55,468 nucleotides of DNA from contig CADAWR010000021.1 in assembly GCA_902791695.1 (NCBI GenBank), forward strand, positions 1 to 55,468, written 5' to 3'. This stretch comes from an uncultured Bacteroidota bacterium (GTDB lineage Bacteria; Bacteroidota; Bacteroidia; Bacteroidales; P3). Below, piece after piece: positions 50,218 through 55,468 of the stretch. Each line of letters opens with the position of its first letter. Position 1 is the first letter of the stretch. The notes beneath the pieces were generated by a model. It was not told the origin of the DNA. It was given only the letters and a program-made list of their open reading frames with translations, and did no database searches. Both the position numbers and the translations under genes were made by a program.

Positions 50218-50853
50218 ATGAAGAAATCGCTGTTTTTGACGCTTGGACTGCTGATGCTGGCCTCTTTCGCCAACGCGCAGGAATACATAGAGCCCACCGA
50301 AAAATGGAAAAATGCAGAGGTGTGGGGCAACAATTATCACGGTTGGAGCTTCCATCAGGATTGGGAAGTTGATTTCACGGTGGAGAACCAAGACGGCCGA
50401 TTCACACCTACCGATGAGGAAATTGCCGAAACCGAGAAACTCATACAGAAACGAATAGCCTACCTCAACCGTGAACACTATAACCAAGGCGGCATGTGCC
50501 CGGTGGTTGACGAACACATGCGCATGTACCGCCGCCAATATGTGGGCTTCACCAACGACCGTGGCGACCATATCGTGTGGGTCAATTTCCTCTGGGACGA
50601 CAATCTCACCGACGAGAAGTTAGCCAACGACGTTTTGCTTACCAAAGGTGGCTGTGGTCACTTCTGGCACGTTAAATGCAACCTTGCCACCCGTAAGATT
50701 TACGGCCTTGAGATTAACGAGGATGGCGACATACAGTATCTGCCGCGTGTGAAGAAACCAGCTCCACGCATCAGCAAATCGAAGAGCAACAAGAAACTGA
50801 AAGTCCGTAAGACCGGAATCATCCATAGTCCCGAAGAAAAGATCTTCAACTAA
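50218..50853 (+). CDS. Secreted protein of unknown function
   Basis: 211 residues from the ATG after the promoter (an earlier in-frame ATG at 50161 lies inside the promoter). The signal peptide ends at NAQ (about 21). The mature part has many aromatic residues and a Cys/His-bearing stretch GGCGHFWHVKCNLATRKIYG. It ends in a very basic tail (SKSKSNKKLKVRK). I do not recognise the family. The stop overlaps the gtrA-like start by one base. Confidence 0.75.
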   Translation: MKKSLFLTLGLLMLASFANAQEYIEPTEKWKNAEVWGNNYHGWSFHQDWEVDFTVENQDGRFTPTDEEIAETEKLIQKRIAYLNREHYNQGGMCPVVDEHMRMYRRQYVGFTNDRGDHIVWVNFLWDDNLTDEKLANDVLLTKGGCGHFWHVKCNLATRKIYGLEINEDGDIQYLPRVKKPAPRISKSKSNKKLKVRKTGIIHSPEEKIFN

Positions 50854-51263
50854 TGGAATTTCACCCCCTTATCACCAAGTTCATAAAGTTCGGCATTGTT
50901 GGTGCCAGCGGTATGGTGGTGCACTTCGGAGTGCTGTATCTCTTCAAGGAGGTGGTAGGTCTAAATCCCTTTTTAGCCAACACTATCGGATTTGTCACCG
51001 CCGCCACAACCAACTACATTCTAAACCGTATATGGACCTTCCGGAGCCAAGAGAAACAGGTAGCCGTAGAGTACCTTAAATTCATCCTCGTCTCTGTCAT
51101 AGGGTTGGGCGTGAACAACGGCACCATGTGGATTACCGGCAAGTTGCTGCCCGACTGGTTCAACGACTGGCGATTCTACCTCATCTGGGTATTCGCCGTT
51201 GGAGTTACCACATTATGGAATTTTTTTGGTAACATGCTCTTCACTTTTCGCAAAAAACAGTGA
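50853..51263 (+). CDS. GtrA-family membrane protein
   Basis: 136 residues with four membrane helices. KFGIVGASGMVVHFGVLYL, then the conserved NYILNRIWTFRS and the end LWNFFGNMLFTFRKK are typical of GtrA. The family helps move polyprenyl-linked sugars across the inner membrane. A terminator follows. Confidence 0.9.
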   Translation: MEFHPLITKFIKFGIVGASGMVVHFGVLYLFKEVVGLNPFLANTIGFVTAATTNYILNRIWTFRSQEKQVAVEYLKFILVSVIGLGVNNGTMWITGKLLPDWFNDWRFYLIWVFAVGVTTLWNFFGNMLFTFRKKQ

Positions 51264-51280
51264 TTCATTTACCACCCCCG

Positions 51281-51315
51281 AAAACGCCCTGTTGCACCTT
51301 GCCGCAGGGCGTTTT
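51281..51315 (+). terminator. Terminator after the gtrA-like gene
   Basis: AAAACGCCCTG (51281-51291) pairs with CAGGGCGTTTT (51305-51315), an 11-bp perfect stem with a 13-nt loop and a T run in the 3' arm. Confidence 0.85.
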
Positions 51316-51416
51316 ATATTAGCCTAACGGCAGCATCGGATTAAATTTTTATCATAATTAACCACTTGTGCAACAACAATTAGCATTATACAGCAACATA
51401 TCATAACAAAAAAAAT

Positions 51417-51447
51417 TTTGCCATATTGGAAAAAGGTTGTACTTTTG
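51417..51447 (+). promoter_or_regulatory. Promoter of the first tRNA-Ala gene
   Basis: TTTG (51417-51420), a 19-nt spacer and TACTTTTG (51440-51447) match the consensus. Transcription would start about 17 nt before the tRNA. Confidence 0.7.
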
Positions 51448-51470
51448 CACCCGATTTCGAGAGAGACAAC

Positions 51471-51544
<74 letters not shown>

Positions 51545-51553
51545 CAAACAAAT

Positions 51554-51579
51554 AAGGGTCGACACAACGGCCCTTTTTT
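51554..51579 (+). terminator. Terminator between the two tRNA genes
   Basis: AAGGGTCG pairs with CGGCCCTT (one G-U pair) around ACACAA, followed by a T run. It suggests the two tRNAs are separate transcripts, although I see no consensus promoter for the second. Confidence 0.75.
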
Positions 51580-51617
51580 AGTAAAAAGCTAACAGGTGAC
51601 TCACCAACACCAAATAC

Positions 51618-51690
51618 GGGGTATTAGCTCATTTGGTAGAGCGTCAGGTTCGCAATCTGAAGGCAACGGGTTCGACTCCCGTATACTCCA
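51618..51690 (+). tRNA. tRNA-Ala (anticodon CGC)
   Basis: Cloverleaf with the same acceptor as its neighbour (GGGGTAT/ATACTCC, G3:U70), anticodon stem TCAGG/TCTGA and loop TTCGCAA, T arm ACGGG/CCCGT. It reads GCG codons. The CCA is not encoded. It lies 21 nt upstream of purD and may be co-transcribed with it. Confidence 0.93.
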
Positions 51691-51711
51691 CAACCCAAAA
51701 CATTTATTACC

Positions 51712-53001
51712 GTGAACATTCTTCTACTTGGTGGAGGCGGTCGCGAACACGCTATAGCCACAAAAATAGCGCAAAGCAAGCGCTGCAGTAAGTTGTTTAT
51801 TGCCCCTGGCAACGCTGGTACCGCAGAAGTGGGCGAGAACGTCAAAATAAACCCTGAAGACTTTGCTGAGGTAGAACGCTTTGTGTTAGACAACCACGTC
51901 GAAATGCTTGTTGTGGGGCCAGAAGCACCGCTGGTAGCTGGCATTGCCGACCACTTTGCCAACACCCCTGCACTTAAAAACGTCATGGTCGTGGGACCCA
52001 GCCGTCAAGGCGCTATGCTCGAAGGCAGCAAAGACTACGCCAAAGCCTTCATGACGCGCCACAAGATACCCACTGCACAATACCGCACCTTCACCGCCGA
52101 CACCTTGAAAGATGGGGAAGCATTCCTCGACACCCTCAAGGCCCCCTATGTCCTCAAGGCCGACGGCCTGGCAGCAGGCAAAGGAGTCCTCATCGAGGAA
52201 GACCTGGCCACCGCCAAAGCCCACCTGCGCGACATGCTTGCCGGGCAGTTCGGTGCCGCCAGCGCCAGCGTGGTGATAGAAGAATACCTCAGCGGTATCG
52301 AGCTCAGCGTATTTGTTCTTACCGATGGCAACCACTACCTGCTGCTACCCTCCGCCAAAGACTACAAGCGCATCGGCGAGGGCGACACAGGCCTCAACAC
52401 CGGCGGCATGGGCTCCATCAGCCCCGTGCCGTTTGCCGACAAAGACTTCATGAAGAAGGTAGAGGACCGCATCGTCAAGCCTACCATCCGCGGCTTGCGC
52501 GACGAGAAAATAGACTACCACGGATTCATATTCATAGGTCTCATGAATTGCGGAGGCAATCCCTACGTCATAGAATACAACGTGCGCATGGGCGACCCCG
52601 AGACCGAGAGTGTCTTTCCGCGCATCAAAAGCGATGTGGTAGAACTCTTTGAGAACACCGCCAAAGGCACGCTTGACCACTGCACACTGACGGTCGACAG
52701 CCGCACCGCAGCATGCGTCATGATGGTTGCCGGCGGCTATCCCGGCAGCTACGAGAAAGGCAAAACCATATCTCTTGGCGAGGATGCCGATGACGTGCTG
52801 GTATTCCACTGCGGCACCAAGCGAGGCAACGACGGCCAGCTGCTCACCAACGGCGGCCGCGTCATCTGCACCACTGCCCTCGCCGCCACATTGCCAGAGG
52901 CTCTCATGAAGAGCTATAATCGCGCCACTACCATCCAGTGGGACGGCAAATATTACCGCCGCGATATCGGGCAGGATCTGCTAAAGATGATGATTAACTG
53001 A
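51712..53001 (+). CDS. purD: Phosphoribosylamine-glycine ligase
   Basis: 429 residues from GTG. The N-terminal LLLGGGGREHAIATKI, the ATP-grasp part with YVLKADGLAAGKGVLI and GDTGLNTGGMGSISP, and the metal-binding EYNVRMGDPETE are diagnostic. It makes glycinamide ribonucleotide in purine synthesis. It is not next to other pur genes here. Confidence 0.96.
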   Translation: MNILLLGGGGREHAIATKIAQSKRCSKLFIAPGNAGTAEVGENVKINPEDFAEVERFVLDNHVEMLVVGPEAPLVAGIADHFANTPALKNVMVVGPSRQGAMLEGSKDYAKAFMTRHKIPTAQYRTFTADTLKDGEAFLDTLKAPYVLKADGLAAGKGVLIEEDLATAKAHLRDMLAGQFGAASASVVIEEYLSGIELSVFVLTDGNHYLLLPSAKDYKRIGEGDTGLNTGGMGSISPVPFADKDFMKKVEDRIVKPTIRGLRDEKIDYHGFIFIGLMNCGGNPYVIEYNVRMGDPETESVFPRIKSDVVELFENTAKGTLDHCTLTVDSRTAACVMMVAGGYPGSYEKGKTISLGEDADDVLVFHCGTKRGNDGQLLTNGGRVICTTALAATLPEALMKSYNRATTIQWDGKYYRRDIGQDLLKMMIN

Positions 53002-53005
53002 CCTA

Positions 53006-53209
53006 TTTAACCCAAATTGGTCATTAGACCGACTATTCGTTATAATACCCCTTTTATATGTCTATTCATGCCATATCAGCATTTCTTTCGGCATCTTGTC
53101 CACATCCCTGTCTTGACGTAGCCCGCTACGCCTTCACCAGTGATGCGGCCAATCTGCTCGAAACAAATACCAATCTGGCATAAATCCTAACGTCCAATTT
53201 GGGTTTAAA
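53006..53209. mobile_element. Candidate MITE with imperfect terminal inverted repeats
   Basis: The ends TTTAACCCAAATTGGTCATT (53006-53025) and its near reverse complement (53187-53209) match in about 20 positions with one gap and two mismatches. They bracket about 160 bp. Inside is only a 41-codon open frame (53058-53183), probably not a gene. Nothing resembling a transposase remains. The element begins 4 nt after the purD stop. No clear target duplication is seen. Confidence 0.5.
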
Positions 53210-53237
53210 CCAACATTCTCAATATTTCAAAGAGCAC

Positions 53238-53277
53238 TTGCGTCCGGGCGACAATCATTCCCGTCGACCGGACGCAA
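53238..53277. repeat. Strong hairpin downstream of the MITE-like element
   Basis: TTGCGTCCGG (53238-53247) pairs with CCGGACGCAA (53268-53277). Inside, CGAC pairs with GTCG after one mismatch, giving a stem of about 14 pairs. No T run follows, so it may be structural or part of a repeat, not a terminator. Confidence 0.6.
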
Positions 53278-53287
53278 TATATAATAT

Positions 53288-53318
53288 AAGGCCCTGCCGA
53301 GCGGACAGGGCCTTTTTT
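53288..53318 (+). terminator. Terminator downstream of purD
   Basis: AAGGCCCTG (53288-53296) and CAGGGCCTT (53306-53314) form a 9-bp stem followed by TTTT. The converging T9SS gene ends only about 20 nt further, so it may serve both strands. Confidence 0.82.
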
Positions 53319-53334
53319 AACCAAACTTTAACAC

Positions 53335-55248
53335 TCAGGCATCACTGCTTGATGAACTTGGAGTAGTACTTGGCCTTGCCGTTGCTGATTTCCAGTATGT
53401 AGGTGCCGGGCGCCAGAGCTGAGACGTCGGCGCTGTGAAGTGCAGCATATCCGTTGCCGGCACCGGATACACCTTGGGCTGCACCGCCTGTGCCGCCCCT
53501 ATCCCCGCGGGGTTCCACACATACGGGTGCATCAGCGCCGTATCCACATACTTCGCAATGCAGTGGGTGGCTCCTATGACAGGAAAGTCTATATCTCCGA
53601 ATCTGGCGTCTGCTGTCAACATATTGTGCAAGTACAATATACTGTCGTGCATTATTATGCTTCCCGGACGATTATCCGGACTCAGGCAACTGTAGTCAAT
53701 ACCGCCAATAACCCTTCCTGAATAATCAAACATCGTCAAACAGAGGCCCAGTTTGCCGACCGGTATCTGTATGTTTTGGTTTGGGAAGCGCATTCCTCCG
53801 GAGTACCTATTCTGTATCAATACTCGATTATTACGGCACAATAGATTCCCTTGATGAAAAAGTGGTACTACTGCATCTGAAAATTTAACTGACGGCACAA
53901 CCATGAGTCTCTGGAAATCACCTGTTGTCAAATCTAAAGAGATAACACATGCGTCTGCCTTCTCTATGTTTAATACGTTATTCCCTAATACGTATAATGT
54001 ATTGGTATTATAATCCTTCGCCCCAAGCCAACTAAAGAAAAGCCTATTGCTGTCAATATCATAATCCATGTCATAAAAGTTAATGTGTGATGCAATAGGG
54101 AGATTGGGGCCAGTAACACTATCTTTTATATAAACAAGATACGATGGTATTAGAGAATCGTTATACATTATTATAAATCCAACATAATAACTCAAATCTG
54201 TATAAGTAATGTACATGTCTTGTGATGAGTCTATAGTAATGACATTATTATTATGAGTATTACACAATTGACCCATATATAGAATACGGTTATTGTCGAT
54301 ACACTTAATATTGCTATAACTGTATCCCCATGCCTCATCGGTTTTCTCAAAAACGGATTTACACAATAGTAGCGTGTCAAAATGTGGTGAGAATTTTACC
54401 AGTTGCGTATAACAGACTTGGGGCTCGCCTTCTATTGTGTATTCTCCAGCCAGTCTTTTGTCCACCCAGAACTTATAGCCACCTATTGATCCGTCTCTCA
54501 AGTCATGCGGCGTCCCACTTGGATATTCGTTATACTGATCCATTGTACGGCGAGAAATGTAAATGTTCCCTTCGTTATCAATGTCGAATGAGGCTTCCTG
54601 ATAGAATGTACCGAGAAGCCATGGGGTTGTTTCCGTACTCCCCGGAATCCTATAGAAACTTACAATGTCATTGCCTGTAGTATCGGTATAGGTGATATTC
54701 AGGAAATGCTGCTCTTTCACATTGCCGTCGAAATCGAACATCAAATACAATGTCCATGCTCCTGTTTCCCAACCCTGGACATCTATAGGATAGTGGGAAT
54801 AATTATTGGCGAGGACAATGAATGTGTCAAGATAGTAATGATAACCTGAAGGCGCGTATGGGGCTGGAGGATTGTACGCTATTAGGCATGCAAAAGCCGT
54901 GTCTCCTATTTTTTTTATATCCCATGGTATTTGGCTACCGATGTTGGGCCCCGAAAAAATAACCTTTTTCCATACCAGCTCGCCTTCGGGCGATATCTTC
55001 GCTATCAATACATCACAAGGAAGCGATTTGACTGTTTTACCTATTGGAGGCATTAAGTCTTCGTCACCCCATGACGACAAAGCATCCATGATACTGAGAA
55101 TATACAGGTTTCCGAGACTGTCGGTGATGCCGCCAACAAATCGACTACCATTATTTTCCACCTCAAACCCCTTTGCCCATTCAAACCTTTGGGCTTGGCT
55201 TATTGTTGCCACAAGCGCCAGCAAAGCAATGATAATAGTCTTTTTCAT
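53335..55248 (-). pseudogene. Secreted T9SS protein with a frameshifted sorting domain
   Basis: 637 codons in the open frame. The signal peptide ends at SQAQ (about 20). The body has repeated beta-propeller-like turns (FVGGITDSLGNLYILS, ASFDIDNEGNIYISRR), as in SBBP-type or T9SS-exported proteins. A sorting domain begins (VYPVPATDMLHFTA) but then the frame becomes nonsense. The expected end (DVSALAPGTYILEISNGKAK and then YYSKFIKQ) is present in another frame and stops at 53342. About 30 residues between the two parts are missing. As read, the export signal is broken. The protein uses AT-richer codons than its neighbours. Real mutation and assembly error are both possible. Confidence 0.78.
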
Positions 55249-55468
55249 AAGCCTTTTATTTTAAAGATTTTTATTCATTCCACGCCCTTCGCAAACGCAC
55301 AGTTTTCCTCCTGCTATATATATGACGGAGAAGAGGCCAAAAACGATCAAACTTTAACTGTTTTTAACCTTTCTTAGGTTCAACTAATAAATGCAACACT
55401 TTTGGTAAAAAACAGAAAAGGGAGCGAGTAAGCCTTAAAAACTTCAAAGGAGAAGCGCAAAAAAATGC

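Noticed and set aside
53058-53183. 41-codon open frame inside the MITE-like segment.
   Set aside because: No signal, no recognisable similarity, and it lies between the inverted repeats; kept only as part of the element.
55249-55468. A gene or promoter at the right end of the window.
   Set aside because: No consensus promoter for the T9SS gene could be found here, and the short plus-strand frames have no support; the ATG at the last bases cannot be judged.

Overview
The window looks like chromosomal DNA of a member of the Bacteroidales (Bacteroidota), probably an uncultured gut or host-associated lineage. The reasons are: promoters of the Bacteroidota type (TTTG, about 19-20 nt, then TANNTTTG) in front of many genes; few Shine-Dalgarno motifs; secreted proteins with type IX secretion (T9SS) C-terminal sorting domains; outer-membrane beta-barrels and lipoproteins; and the Bacteroidota order of the ribosomal protein genes. 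Coding DNA is fairly GC-rich while gaps are AT-rich.

Layout. Positions 1-16090 (minus strand) hold the fused str-S10-spc-alpha cluster, transcribed from rpsL to rpsK (rpsK is cut by the window start), from a well-formed promoter at 16169-16200. Next come a SprT-like protein with a tiny lipoprotein gene upstream. A plus-strand operon follows (T9SS M1-type peptidase, small outer-membrane protein, rbfA, LolC/E-type permease), then cysS, a membrane protein and a barrel protein, then a T9SS adhesin-like protein. Converging on it is a six-gene minus-strand operon, cobB to fabD, with a flippase and an Ig-like lipoprotein. Then come an OmpA/PD40 protein, a frameshifted ackA, a YolD/Y-family polymerase pair coupled to a GH2 beta-galactosidase, and a beta-helix carbohydrate-binding protein divergent from an AraC regulator. 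Further on are a phosphohexomutase, recR, a GH3 lipoprotein, a PrsW-like protease, an incomplete amino-acid-fermentation pair (kal with a lone CoA-transferase alpha subunit), two tRNA-Ala genes and purD. The window ends with a candidate MITE and a T9SS protein whose sorting domain is broken. From 55249 to 55468 I see nothing certain.

The most unusual signal is a family of three intergenic elements (around 21804-22070, 33181-33300 and 44512-44607) built from 11-nt modules. They are arranged as long near-perfect palindromes and, in the first copy, run in unbroken 11-nt register with an upstream pyrimidine-rich 11-nt tandem array. The two arms within a copy match each other while the copies differ from each other. 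Each copy lies just upstream of a housekeeping gene's 5' region (cysS, cobB, phosphohexomutase). I do not recognise the family.

Three coding sequences (rplB, ackA and the last T9SS gene) look as if an internal segment of a few tens of bases was lost. Real deletion and assembly error cannot be told apart from the sequence alone.
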